Assembly (NCBI RefSeq): GCF_004054195.1
Contig: NZ_SBIW01000012.1
Span: 62,001-126,000, forward strand
DNA length: 64,000 bases
Direction of reading: 5' to 3'
Source: Mucilaginibacter gilvus
GTDB taxonomy: Bacteria; Bacteroidota; Bacteroidia; Sphingobacteriales; Sphingobacteriaceae
This document shows, piece after piece, positions 51,922-60,751 of this stretch. Position numbers and translations under genes: made by a program. The notes beneath the pieces were generated by a model. It saw only the letters and a list, made by a program, of their open reading frames with translations, made no database searches and was not told where the DNA came from. Position 1 is the first letter of the stretch, and the number at the start of each line of letters is the position of its first letter.

Positions 51922-52533
51922 ATGAAGATAATAGCCATTGGCCGCAACTATGCCGAACATGCTAAAGAACTGAACAACCCCGTGCCCAGCGTCCCCGTGA
52001 TATTTATGAAGCCCGATACCGCGCTTTTAAAAGACAATAAACCCTTTTATCACCCGGCGTTTTCGCAGGACGTACATCACGAGATAGAGATCGTGTTGAA
52101 GGTTTGCAAAGAAGGCAAGCATATTGCCGAAAAATTCGCGGCCAACTATTACGACGAAATAGCTTTAGGCGTTGATTTTACCGCTCGCGATATCCAATCA
52201 AAACATAAAGAAAAAGGCTTGCCTTGGGAACTGGCCAAGGCCTTTGATAACTCGGCACCGGTGAGTAACTTTTTGCCAAAAGCAGCTTTTGCTAATTTGT
52301 ACGAACTGAATTTTAAGCTTGATGTGAATGGCGAAACCCGCCAGCATGGCAACACTAAAGATTTGCTCTTTTCCTTCGAGCGCATCATCGCTTTTGTATC
52401 GCAATACATCACCCTAAAAAAAGGTGACCTGATATTTACCGGCACCCCGCAGGGCGTAGGCAAAGTAGCTATAGGAGATAAATTGCAGGGTTATTTGGAA
52501 GGCGAAAAGATGTTTGATTTTGAGGTGAAATAA
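51922..52533 (+). CDS. Fumarylacetoacetate hydrolase family protein
   Basis: 203 residues, the single-domain FAH size. Seen: IGRNYAEHAKELNNPVPSVP, VIFMKPDTAL, metal ligands in VHHEIEIVLKV (E-x-E) and ALGVDFTARDIQ (D), and DLIFTGTPQGVGKVAIGD. Family members hydrolyse or decarboxylate beta-diketo acids such as oxaloacetate or acylpyruvates. Substrate not determinable; no catabolic operon around it. Confidence 0.9.
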   Translation: MKIIAIGRNYAEHAKELNNPVPSVPVIFMKPDTALLKDNKPFYHPAFSQDVHHEIEIVLKVCKEGKHIAEKFAANYYDEIALGVDFTARDIQSKHKEKGLPWELAKAFDNSAPVSNFLPKAAFANLYELNFKLDVNGETRQHGNTKDLLFSFERIIAFVSQYITLKKGDLIFTGTPQGVGKVAIGDKLQGYLEGEKMFDFEVK

Positions 52534-52588
52534 GATAGTCGATAATTTACACATCTGCCTGCTAAGCAGAAGCGTTAAAAAATAATCT

Positions 52589-52716
52589 CCTCACCCTCTT
52601 TACCGCAGTTAGAGAGGGTGAGGCAGCGACGCGTACCCGGGTGAGTCAACCGGCAAAGCGAGCGAAACCCCCTTCTGCCACCGCATGAGCAACCGCGCGC
52701 CCTCTATAAAGAGAGG
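52589..52716. repeat. Repeat element with CCTCACCCTCT stem
   Basis: A strong 11-bp hairpin CCTCACCCTCT...AGAGGGTGAGG (52589-52623), a GC-rich middle, and a CCTCTATAAAGAGAGG stem at 52701-52716. No gene; separates the FAH and M23 genes and may end FAH transcription. Confidence 0.65.
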
Positions 52717-52789
52717 ACTAAAAAAAACCGTAGATAATCCAACCAACAAAACCGCCACGAGGTGGTTATCTAAACAAAATTTATAAAGT

Positions 52790-54547
52790 ATGCCAGTTAG
52801 ACCGTGCAGTAAGGACAGATCGTTAATAAAGAATTGTAAAATTTACGCGGCATTGGTGCTGTTGTTACTTTGGGGCACCATTACAAACGCTCAGGATATT
52901 ATCCAAAGCAAACAATACCCGCAAGGTTATTTCCGCTACCCTTTAGATCTCGCGCCTGTTACGGCCGGCTCTTTCGGCGAACTGAGGCCCGCCCACTTTC
53001 ATTCCGGGCTCGATTTTAAAACCATGCAGCGTACCGGCTATCCTGTACACGCGGTAGCCGACGGTTACATCTCACGCTTGCGGATTCAGTTCGGCGGTTT
53101 TGGGCAGGCGTTGTACATCACCCATCCAAATGGCTACACTTCGGTTTACGGCCATATCCAAAGTTTTACGCCTGAGGTTTTTAAATACATCCGCGATTAT
53201 CAATACAAAAATCAAACCTTCGAGGCAGATATCCGGGTACCTGCCGGAACGTTTAAGGTGATAAAAGGGGAAGTGGTGGCCGTGTCTGGCAACGAGGGTG
53301 CATCCGCAGGACCTCACGTGCATTTTGAGTTAAGAGATACCGCTACCGAAGAAACCATTAATCCCCAGTTATTCGGGCTTACCATTCCGGATGAAGTACC
53401 GCCGAGCATTACAGCTATCGGCGTTTATCATTTAAACGGTAACCCCTTTAGCGAGAATACCCCTAAGGAGTTTTTAGGCGTAGCTGGTGCCGCGGGTAAT
53501 TATCACCTTTTAAAACCCCAGGTGCTCCAGCTGAGCGGCAACACAGGGTTCGGTATTGCCGTAACAGATCAAAACAGCTCATCAAACAACCACAACGGTG
53601 TTTATTCTATCGAAGTAAAGCTGGATGGCAGACCTGTTTACACCTTCGCGGTGGAGCGTTTCGCGTTCGACCAAACCCACGCGATTAACGCTTATATAGA
53701 TTACCCCACGTTTTTACTTAGCCACCGCACCATACAAAAATGCTTTATCCTTCCAGGCGGCCGTATATCACTGTATCCGCAATCGGTTAACAGGGGCATC
53801 ATCCCATTTAACGATAACGAAGTACACGATGTAGAATTTGTATGTAAGGATATTGCAGGCAACACCTCAACCCTGAAAGTGAAGGTGCAATCAAGCTCTG
53901 TTGCCAATAACCTCGCCCCGGCTAAACCAGCAGGCAAAATGTTCTATTTTAACGATTTAAACGAATTCAATACCGACCGCCTGAAAATACAGATCCCTAC
54001 CGGGAACCTGTACGATGACCTTGACTTCTTATATTCCAGCCTGCCTGCAAAACCAGGAGCTTACTCGGTAACGCACCGTATCCATAACAAGTTTACGCCC
54101 ATACATGACGGTTACGATATCTGGATAAAACCCGATATCAGCCTGGGTGCTTATACAGATAAAGCCGTTATAGTAAATGCGGCTACCGGGAGTATTGGCG
54201 GCGAGCCCGATGCGGGCTTTATAAAGGCCACCGCTAAAGCCTTTGGCGATTTTTATATCCGGATAGACACCGTACCGCCGGTTATCACACCCATCAACAT
54301 CCGCAATGGCAGTAACCTAAAAGGCATAAGCGCCATCAGGCTGCGCATGAGCGATAACCTATCGGGCGTTAAAAGTTTTGCCGGTAAAATAGACGGGAAA
54401 TGGGTACTGGTAGAATGGAGTTATAAAACAAGAATATTAAGTTATACTTTTACTAACGATATTGCACCCGGAAAGCATAATTTTGAATTTACGGTGATAG
54501 ATGCAAAAAATAATAGCACTACGTTTACAGCAGAATTTACAAGATAA
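52790..54547 (+). CDS. M23 family metallopeptidase (LytM-like), secreted
   Basis: 585 residues. A signal or anchor helix (IYAALVLLLLWGTITNAQ) is followed at once by an M23 domain (about 40-195) with the zinc residues H71-x3-D75 (HFHSGLDF) and H176-V-H178 (GPHVHFELRD). The remaining 390 residues are beta-rich, Ig-like modules (TPINIRNGSNLKG, LRMSDNLSGVKSFAG). Likely a peptidoglycan endopeptidase or an activator in the periplasm. bcp follows after 2 bp, so they share a transcript. Confidence 0.92.
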   Translation: MPVRPCSKDRSLIKNCKIYAALVLLLLWGTITNAQDIIQSKQYPQGYFRYPLDLAPVTAGSFGELRPAHFHSGLDFKTMQRTGYPVHAVADGYISRLRIQFGGFGQALYITHPNGYTSVYGHIQSFTPEVFKYIRDYQYKNQTFEADIRVPAGTFKVIKGEVVAVSGNEGASAGPHVHFELRDTATEETINPQLFGLTIPDEVPPSITAIGVYHLNGNPFSENTPKEFLGVAGAAGNYHLLKPQVLQLSGNTGFGIAVTDQNSSSNNHNGVYSIEVKLDGRPVYTFAVERFAFDQTHAINAYIDYPTFLLSHRTIQKCFILPGGRISLYPQSVNRGIIPFNDNEVHDVEFVCKDIAGNTSTLKVKVQSSSVANNLAPAKPAGKMFYFNDLNEFNTDRLKIQIPTGNLYDDLDFLYSSLPAKPGAYSVTHRIHNKFTPIHDGYDIWIKPDISLGAYTDKAVIVNAATGSIGGEPDAGFIKATAKAFGDFYIRIDTVPPVITPINIRNGSNLKGISAIRLRMSDNLSGVKSFAGKIDGKWVLVEWSYKTRILSYTFTNDIAPGKHNFEFTVIDAKNNSTTFTAEFTR

Positions 54548-54549
54548 AC

Positions 54550-55011
54550 ATGGCAACTCTTCAACCCGGCGATAAAGCCCCCGATTTTACCGCGAAAGAC
54601 CAAAATGGTAAGGAAGTTTCCTTGTCAGATTATAAAGGCAAAAACGTGATCCTTTACTTTTACCCAAAGGATGATACCCCGGGCTGCACGGCCGAATCAT
54701 GCGATTTTAGGGATAACTATCAATCGCTGTTGAGCCAGGGTTTTGATGTAATTGGCGTGAGCGTTGACGACGAGAAATCGCACAAAAAGTTTGAGAGCAA
54801 ATACAGCCTGCCCTTTACGCTGATAGCCGATACCGACCATAGCATTGTTGAAGCTTATGATGTTTGGAAAGAGAAGAATATGTACGGCAAAAAGTATATG
54901 GGCACCGCGCGCACCACATTTGTTATTAACGGCGACGGCGTTATTGACCACGTGATTGATAAGGTGGATACCAAAGCCTCATCGCAACAGGTGTTGGAAC
55001 TGGTAAAATAA
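54550..55011 (+). CDS. bcp: Thioredoxin-dependent thiol peroxidase
   Basis: 153 residues. Atypical 2-Cys peroxiredoxin that reduces hydroperoxides with thioredoxin. The peroxidatic and resolving cysteines C46 and C51 lie in DDTPGCTAESCDFRD; the rest matches Bcp (VIGVSVDDEKSHKKF, ARTTFVINGDG). It starts 2 bp after the M23 gene, an operon whose logic is unclear. Confidence 0.95.
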   Translation: MATLQPGDKAPDFTAKDQNGKEVSLSDYKGKNVILYFYPKDDTPGCTAESCDFRDNYQSLLSQGFDVIGVSVDDEKSHKKFESKYSLPFTLIADTDHSIVEAYDVWKEKNMYGKKYMGTARTTFVINGDGVIDHVIDKVDTKASSQQVLELVK

Positions 55012-55074
55012 CTGTCGGCAAAACATATTAAAACAAAAAAGCTTTATATTTATTTAAAAGATAAATTTTGATAG

Positions 55075-55629
55075 ATGGCCATACAGGCAGAAGACGAAGA
55101 GATACTCAGCAAGTTTAGGGACGAAAAAACCCGCAACGAAGCATTTAATATGCTGCTGAAGAAGTATCAGCAAAAAATATACTGGCACGTGCGCCGCATG
55201 GTGATAGACCATGATGATGCCGACGACCTTACACAGGACGTATTCATTAAGGTTTGGAAGAACCTGCCCGGCTTTCGTAACGATGCCCAGCTATACACCT
55301 GGATGTATCGCATTGCCACCAACGAGTGCATCACTTTTTTAAATAAAAAGAAGCAGAAGAATAATATTTCGCTGGATGATGTGGACTATGAGTTGGCGGA
55401 CACGCTATCAAGTTCGGACCAGTTCACCGGGGATCAAATTCAGCGTAAATTACAGGAAGCGATACTTACATTGCCTGATAAACAGCGCCTTGTGTTTAAT
55501 ATGAAGTACTTTGATGATATGAAGTACGACGAGATGAGCGAGGTGCTGGGTACCAGTGTGGGCGCTTTAAAGGCATCGTTTCACCTGGCTGTGAAAAAGA
55601 TAGAGGCTTTTGTGACGAATACTGATTAA
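55075..55629 (+). CDS. ECF-type RNA polymerase sigma factor
   Basis: 184 residues with sigma region 2 (AFNMLLKKYQQKIYWHVRRM, DADDLTQDVFIKVWKNL, YTWMYRIATNECITFL) and region 4 (AILTLPDKQRLVFNMKYF, MSEVLGTSVGALKASFHLAV). No classical zinc-binding anti-sigma factor follows. Instead a repeat-rich single-helix membrane protein (55681) and a small secreted protein (56705) complete what looks like a three-gene signalling operon. Confidence 0.93.
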   Translation: MAIQAEDEEILSKFRDEKTRNEAFNMLLKKYQQKIYWHVRRMVIDHDDADDLTQDVFIKVWKNLPGFRNDAQLYTWMYRIATNECITFLNKKKQKNNISLDDVDYELADTLSSSDQFTGDQIQRKLQEAILTLPDKQRLVFNMKYFDDMKYDEMSEVLGTSVGALKASFHLAVKKIEAFVTNTD

Positions 55630-55680
55630 ATTTTGAATTAACGTTAAACCTTTGGTAATTTTATTCATCTATAACAGAGT

Positions 55681-56688
55681 ATGAAAAGCGATATGGAGAA
55701 TAAGGAGTGGGGGGACGATGAAATGTCACTTAAACGGTTTACCCGAAATAACCCGTTTACAGTGCCGTCTGCCTATTTTGAACAAGCCGGTCAGCGCATT
55801 TTATCATTGGTTAAGTTAGATGAATTAAAAAGTACAGACCCGGCAAACGGTTTTACGGTACCTGCAAATTATTTTGATGCGCTTTCGGCAAACATCACCA
55901 GCAGGACCAACATTGATGTGGACGCAAACGCGGAGCATAACGGCTTTGTGTTGCCTGCAAATTACTTTGATGCGCTTACGGCAAACATTACCAGCCGTGT
56001 AAACATCGGGGTTGATGCAGAATCGGAGCACAATGGCTTTGCTTTGCCTGCAAATTATTTTGATGAACTTTCGGCGAATATTACTGCTCAAATCAATATT
56101 GAGGCGGAGGATAATGGTTTTGCCATGCCTGCCGGTTACTTTGATGAGTTGACAAGCAAAATTCAAAGCCGAATAAATATTGAAGAGCTTGCTAAAGGCG
56201 AAGAGTTTTTTGCCGTGTCTGAGGGTTACTTTAACGGTATGCAACAGCAGATAACCGCCCGCATAGCAGTTGAAGAGATCCTGGAAGAAAAAATTACAGG
56301 ATTTGCTGTTCCGGAAAACTATTTCGAAATGCTAAATCGAAATATTCTAAATAAAACAGTAAATAAGGAAGTTGTAATACGCAAAACTATTGTAAGGAAG
56401 TTATTTGCCAGCAATACGTTTAAGTACGCGACAGCTGCATGCCTGGCTTTAATTGTTGGTACAGGTGCCTTTTTAAGGCAAAGCGGCAGCGAGGTAGTGG
56501 TACCCACAGTATCGCACCAAAAAACTTTACTGCATAGCGCGCTGGCAAATGTGCCTGTTGACGAAATAAAAGATTACCTTGAGCTGAATGTAGATGCCGG
56601 CGATGCAACCGGGATGATACAAGATGATAAACAAATTAATACCAAGGCGCTGGACGAAGACCTCAGCGATTATATTGATGTTAATTAA
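55681..56688 (+). CDS. Tandem-repeat membrane protein of an ECF sigma operon
   Basis: 335 residues. About seven copies of a motif of the form F-x-VPA-x-YFD-xL-x3-I-x-SR-x-NI begin near residues 25, 58, 89, 120, 147, 177 and 209. The units that start at 58 and 89 are exactly 93 bp long and very similar in DNA, so they are recent duplications. After the repeats comes one membrane helix (YATAACLALIVGTGAFL) and an acidic tail. No signal peptide, so the repeats lie in the cytoplasm. Position suggests an anti-sigma-like regulator that binds the ECF factor through the repeats (inference). Confidence 0.7.
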   Translation: MKSDMENKEWGDDEMSLKRFTRNNPFTVPSAYFEQAGQRILSLVKLDELKSTDPANGFTVPANYFDALSANITSRTNIDVDANAEHNGFVLPANYFDALTANITSRVNIGVDAESEHNGFALPANYFDELSANITAQINIEAEDNGFAMPAGYFDELTSKIQSRINIEELAKGEEFFAVSEGYFNGMQQQITARIAVEEILEEKITGFAVPENYFEMLNRNILNKTVNKEVVIRKTIVRKLFASNTFKYATAACLALIVGTGAFLRQSGSEVVVPTVSHQKTLLHSALANVPVDEIKDYLELNVDAGDATGMIQDDKQINTKALDEDLSDYIDVN

Positions 56689-56704
56689 CGCTACCCCGTA
56701 CGTA

Positions 56705-57190
56705 ATGATTAAATTATTCAGATATATAGTTATTGTAATTGTTATTGCCGTTGCCGCCGGCTATGAAGTCTCTGCGCAAATCCCTACGAATAATTTGCAG
56801 CCAACTAACGGCGTAAAAAGGAATTTACAGCCCGGGAACAATAAGGGCGTGGGCCAAAAAATAGAAGCTGCCCGCAATAAGTTTTTATCGCAGCAGCTGG
56901 ACCTTACCGATGACGAGGCCGATAAATTCTGGCCGCTGTACCATCAGTACCAGGAAGAACTAAAGGCCGTACGTATCCTGAAAAGGTTAAATAGTAAAAG
57001 TGCATCGGGAAGTGCAGAAAAAGAACTTTATTATGACAACCAGATGCTTACCACCAAAAGGCGTTATCTGGATGAGTTTTTAAAGATCATCCCCTCGTCG
57101 AAGATCAGTATCCTTTACAAAAGCGAACGGGCTTTTAACGACGAAGTGATCAAACAACTCAGCGAGCGCAGTATCCGCGCAGGGAACTAA
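56705..57190 (+). CDS. Small secreted LTxxQ-like protein of the ECF operon
   Basis: 161 residues from ATG 56705, 16 bp after the previous stop; a longer frame from 56624 overlaps that gene and is rejected. Signal peptide (YIVIVIVIAVAAGYEVSAQ). The mature part is helical with IEAARNKFLSQQLDLTDDEADKFWPLYHQYQEEL, like the small periplasmic proteins next to ECF sigma genes in this phylum, often labelled sensor of ECF-type sigma factor and related in layout to Spy/CpxP. Probably the periplasmic sensor of the operon (inference). Confidence 0.75.
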   Translation: MIKLFRYIVIVIVIAVAAGYEVSAQIPTNNLQPTNGVKRNLQPGNNKGVGQKIEAARNKFLSQQLDLTDDEADKFWPLYHQYQEELKAVRILKRLNSKSASGSAEKELYYDNQMLTTKRRYLDEFLKIIPSSKISILYKSERAFNDEVIKQLSERSIRAGN

Positions 57191-57194
57191 TTTG

Positions 57195-57285
57195 CTTGCG
57201 ATAGGAGGTACTTACGGAGCTCAAAATCATTTTAAATATTTGCTATAAACAACATACTCCTAACGGAGTGTTTTGTTCTTTTATT
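57195..57285. repeat. Repeat with ACTCCTAACGGAGT palindrome
   Basis: AGGAGGTACTTACGGAGC, TATTTGCTATAAAC, and the palindrome ACTCCTAACGGAGT (57256-57269), a common Bacteroidota intergenic repeat; probably ends the ECF operon transcript. Confidence 0.6.
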
Positions 57286-57357
57286 TATGGCAACTTGGCG
57301 GGGTCTCTCATAAACCTAATTGATTGTAATTCGCCTGCAAGTACGTGTTTAAATTCG

Positions 57358-57365
57358 TAGTTTTG
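57358..57365 (+). promoter_or_regulatory. -7 box TAGTTTTG for the DUF1634 gene
   Basis: A perfect TAnnTTTG, 42 nt before the ATG at 57407. Confidence 0.5.
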
Positions 57366-57406
57366 CTTTTGTCGTAGGGTTAATGACCCAAAGACCCAAT
57401 GACCCA

Positions 57407-57793
57407 ATGACCAACACAAGCTTCAAAGAAAAGGATATGCAATCCATCATCGGGTGGATCTTACGCGCGGGGGTATTCATCTCCATGACGGTCGTTTTTT
57501 TAGGTGGTGTACTTTACATCTATCGCCACGGGCACGCTACTGCCGACTACCACACTTTTAAAGGCGTTCCCGATTTTGTGCATAATGCTTCAGGCATCAT
57601 CAACGGCATTTTTACTTTAAGGGGCAGGGCCATCATCCAGGCGGGAATCATTTTGCTCATCGCTACGCCTGTTATCCGGGTAATATTTTCGGCCATCGGT
57701 TTTGTGCTGGAGAAGGATTACCTGTATGTAGGCATTACACTGGTGGTATTGCTTATTATCTTCAGCAGTATGCTTAGCGGCCACGCCGGGTAA
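57407..57793 (+). CDS. DUF1634 membrane protein
   Basis: 128 residues from ATG 57407; an earlier ATG at 57383 adds 8 residues encoded by an ATGACCCA direct repeat, and ATG 57437 is also possible. Three hydrophobic helices: IIGWILRAGVFISMTVVFLG, AIIQAGIILLIATPVIRVIF and YLYVGITLVVLLIIFSSML. This is the DUF1634 pattern. DUF1634 genes often sit beside a TauE/SafE sulfite/organosulfonate exporter; no such gene is present here. Confidence 0.85.
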   Translation: MTNTSFKEKDMQSIIGWILRAGVFISMTVVFLGGVLYIYRHGHATADYHTFKGVPDFVHNASGIINGIFTLRGRAIIQAGIILLIATPVIRVIFSAIGFVLEKDYLYVGITLVVLLIIFSSMLSGHAG

Positions 57794-57832
57794 GTTTTTA
57801 AAACCATTTTTATTTTGCCTTGCTATATAAAT

Positions 57833-58048
57833 ATGCAAAGGCAGCCTGTACAATCATCCGCTTTAGAAAGCATTGGTTACGATGCGGAAACGCATACGCT
57901 GGAGCTTGAATTTAAAGAGCATAGCGGCGTTTGGCAATACCTCAACTTTAAACCATCGGCCTTAAAAAGGTTTCTGGGCAGCCCGTCGCTGGGTAATTTC
58001 TTTGTCACCAAAATAAAGGGAAAGTATAAAGAGAAAAAAGTAGGCTAA
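57833..58048 (+). CDS. KTSC domain protein
   Basis: 71 residues from ATG 57833; the TTG at 57815 lies in a -7-like TATTTTG sequence and is rejected. The single KTSC domain reads VQSSALESIGYDAETHTLEL, then QYLNFKPSALKRFLGSPSLGNFF. KTSC domains are small and often attached to nucleic-acid enzymes such as lysyl-tRNA synthetase; no function is known for the free form. Confidence 0.85.
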   Translation: MQRQPVQSSALESIGYDAETHTLELEFKEHSGVWQYLNFKPSALKRFLGSPSLGNFFVTKIKGKYKEKKVG

Positions 58049-58093
58049 CCCGCAACACCCAATACATGATGTCTTTTTAAATTATTATTTTAC

Positions 58094-60544
58094 TTAATTG
58101 GCACCTTTACGCATCCTGTCCTGCTCCAGCTCGGTGCCGGTTTGGTGTTTAGTGGCAGCTTTTACCGTGGTTTTACCAAACCGGTAACTTAGGCTAATCC
58201 TTGCTATCCGTGTTTCGGGTTTGCCGGTAATGCGCAGATCAATGTTTTGGTAGGCAGTGTAGGCCCTATCACGGTTAGTGTTAAAAATATCCGACACATT
58301 AAGGCTTAATTTCCCGCGTTTGCCAAATACCGGGGTGCTTAAGCCTGCGTTGAGATAGTAATTTGGGCTAAAGCGCCTGATGCCGTACTGGTTGGCGGTT
58401 TCGTAAAAGCCGGTTATTTCCAAAGCGAGGCGCTTGCTTACGCTTATGTTTTGGGTAGAATTGATGATAAGGTCGCCGGTGCCTTTATCCAGGTCGCCAT
58501 TTTCGGGATAAGTAGTATATTGGTAGTAGCCTGCGTTTACATCAAGCTCGCCACTCCACCAACTGGTGAAAGTATAAGGCGTGTTAATTTGAACGCCGAT
58601 ATCTTTTACATCGCCCAGGTTGCGCGTGGTGGTAAGGTTTACTTTGGTAGCGTCGTTTTGGGTATAAAAGGAAAAATTCGCGCCGGTAGTTTTAGCAGCA
58701 TATAACGATACCGATATGCTTTGATTGTAAAGGTAGGTTAACGTTATGGTGTTGCTGAACTCGGGCTTTAAATATGGATTTCCACTTTGAAAATCGTACG
58801 GATCTACATAATACAGGAAAGGGTTGAGGCTCTCATAATCGGGCCTTAAAATACCGCGGACAAAGGTTAGGGTGTATTCGTTTTTGTCATTATGCACATA
58901 ATGCAGCAGTAAGTTGGGGAACACCTTAAAATAATTGAATGTATTTATCGTGGTGATGGTTGATGCAGCGCCTATAGATTGCCCCTGCGAGTGCGTGTAC
59001 TCGCCGCGCAGCCCGGCCACCATATCAAACTTACCAAATGCCGCGGTGTAGTTTAAATAGGCCGCATTTACATCCTCATTATAAACAAAATTATTGCTGA
59101 ATATGGGATCTACTGTGTAAACGCCATTAACCTGAGGGCCAAAAATGAGATTGTTATCGCTTTTTGTGTGGCTGAATTTTATGCCTGCTTCAAGTTTAGA
59201 TGTTTTGTTTAAAGGGTTTAAATAATCCAAAAGGCCCGTCCAGTTGCGGCGGTGCGATGGTGAAAGGTTTTGCAATAGGTTATCGGCGCGGTACTTGTTG
59301 CCCAACGCATCAAAAAACATATTATTGATATACTCATTAGAGCGCCTCGTATAAGGCAGATAAGTAATACTTGCAAATACGGCCCTGCCGGCCTCATTCA
59401 GTTTGCCAGTATAGTTGATGTTATAATTAATGTTGCGCAGATCGCGTTCTACGGATGAGCCTACCTGGATCACCGAATCGAGGTGCCCTTGGTTGGCTAT
59501 TTTAAGGTGGTTGTTTTTGCTGAAATCGTTATTGTTTACAAAACCGTAAACCTGAACACCAAGCGTGTGGTTGGCCGACAGCGAAAAATCAGCCCCGAGA
59601 CGGTAATTGTGGTTAATAGTTTCCTGCTTGCCATAGTAGTTAAGGTTATAGCTGCTTAATACCCCGCCGGAGTTGATATTGCGATAGCTATCAAAGCCCC
59701 GGTAAGTTTTATTAACATTTACGTTATACAGCCCGAATATATTTACATACTTGCTACGGCTGTTAAAGGTAAAGCCGGCAACACCCTTGTAATATTTTCC
59801 GAAGCCGGCGGTTAAGTTTACAGTACCGTTGGTGCCAATATTTTTCCCCTTCTTTAAAATAATATTGATAACGCCGCCCGCTGAAGCATCATATTTGGCA
59901 GAGCCGCCGGTGATCAATTCTATCCTGTCTACATTGCTGCCCAGGGTGCTGCGTAGGAGAGTGGCAAGGTCGGCACCGGTCATGCTGGTGGTTTTACCAT
60001 CTATAAGTACCAATGCGCTTTGCCTGCCGCTGATGCTGATATCATCGGTATTGCTCACCTTAACGCCCGGCGATTGCGCCAATATCTCCAGCACGTTTTT
60101 ACCATCAGCCGTAATGCTGGCTGCCGGGTTAATAACGGTTTTACCGGGCCTTACTTCCACAAAGGTTTTTTTGGCTACCACGGCAACTTCTTTCAGTTCG
60201 GTATTAAGCGGTTGCATGTAAATGGGCTGTATAGTAACTGTTTGCCCTGCGGGTACTTTATAAACGGAAGAATAAGCTTTGATATAACCCAGATGATAGG
60301 CCAGCACCAGGTAAGCACCCGGCCGAACAGGCTGAAATTCGAAAGCGCCCTTGCTATTCACCAATGCCGACATCACGATAGCCGAATCTGCCTGGTTTAA
60401 CAATATAACGGTAGCTGCCTCGGCGGCGGTATTATTTTGTAAGTAAATGTTACCCCTGAGTATGGACGAGTTGGTTTGGGCGAAACAAAAACTATAAAAA
60501 CCGGCCACCATTGCAAGTAGCAAACACCCTTTTTTAACCCTCAT
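58094..60544 (-). CDS. TonB-dependent receptor-like outer-membrane barrel
   Basis: 816 residues: signal peptide (CLLLAMVAGFYSFCFAQ), carboxypeptidase-like domain (ILRGNIYLQNNTAAEAATVI), plug (VLEILAQSPGVKVSNTDDIS, GSAKYDASAGGVINIILKKG), then barrel strands and a basic tail (KHQTGTELEQDRMRKGAN). Same architecture as the 19964 and 35826 proteins but divergent from both; single gene without SusD. Substrate unknown. Confidence 0.85.
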   Translation of the reverse strand: MRVKKGCLLLAMVAGFYSFCFAQTNSSILRGNIYLQNNTAAEAATVILLNQADSAIVMSALVNSKGAFEFQPVRPGAYLVLAYHLGYIKAYSSVYKVPAGQTVTIQPIYMQPLNTELKEVAVVAKKTFVEVRPGKTVINPAASITADGKNVLEILAQSPGVKVSNTDDISISGRQSALVLIDGKTTSMTGADLATLLRSTLGSNVDRIELITGGSAKYDASAGGVINIILKKGKNIGTNGTVNLTAGFGKYYKGVAGFTFNSRSKYVNIFGLYNVNVNKTYRGFDSYRNINSGGVLSSYNLNYYGKQETINHNYRLGADFSLSANHTLGVQVYGFVNNNDFSKNNHLKIANQGHLDSVIQVGSSVERDLRNINYNINYTGKLNEAGRAVFASITYLPYTRRSNEYINNMFFDALGNKYRADNLLQNLSPSHRRNWTGLLDYLNPLNKTSKLEAGIKFSHTKSDNNLIFGPQVNGVYTVDPIFSNNFVYNEDVNAAYLNYTAAFGKFDMVAGLRGEYTHSQGQSIGAASTITTINTFNYFKVFPNLLLHYVHNDKNEYTLTFVRGILRPDYESLNPFLYYVDPYDFQSGNPYLKPEFSNTITLTYLYNQSISVSLYAAKTTGANFSFYTQNDATKVNLTTTRNLGDVKDIGVQINTPYTFTSWWSGELDVNAGYYQYTTYPENGDLDKGTGDLIINSTQNISVSKRLALEITGFYETANQYGIRRFSPNYYLNAGLSTPVFGKRGKLSLNVSDIFNTNRDRAYTAYQNIDLRITGKPETRIARISLSYRFGKTTVKAATKHQTGTELEQDRMRKGAN

Positions 60545-60704
60545 TAACTATTAGTAGATTTTATTCGATATTGTGTGTTTAGGAAATCCAAATTTAACAA
60601 AATATTAAATTTATAATATGTTTAATATGCTTTTTACGAATTATAATAATAAATGTTGCTTTGAGTTATAAATACATGGAATAAAAAAAGCTTTCAAATT
60701 TTAG

Positions 60705-60712
60705 TAAATTCG
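60705..60712 (+). promoter_or_regulatory. -7-like box TAAATTCG
   Basis: TAnnTTCG variant, about 40 nt before the ATG at 60752. Confidence 0.35.
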
Positions 60713-60751
60713 CGCATTAGTATCCCCAAAGTATAAACAGGTTAACCCCGG

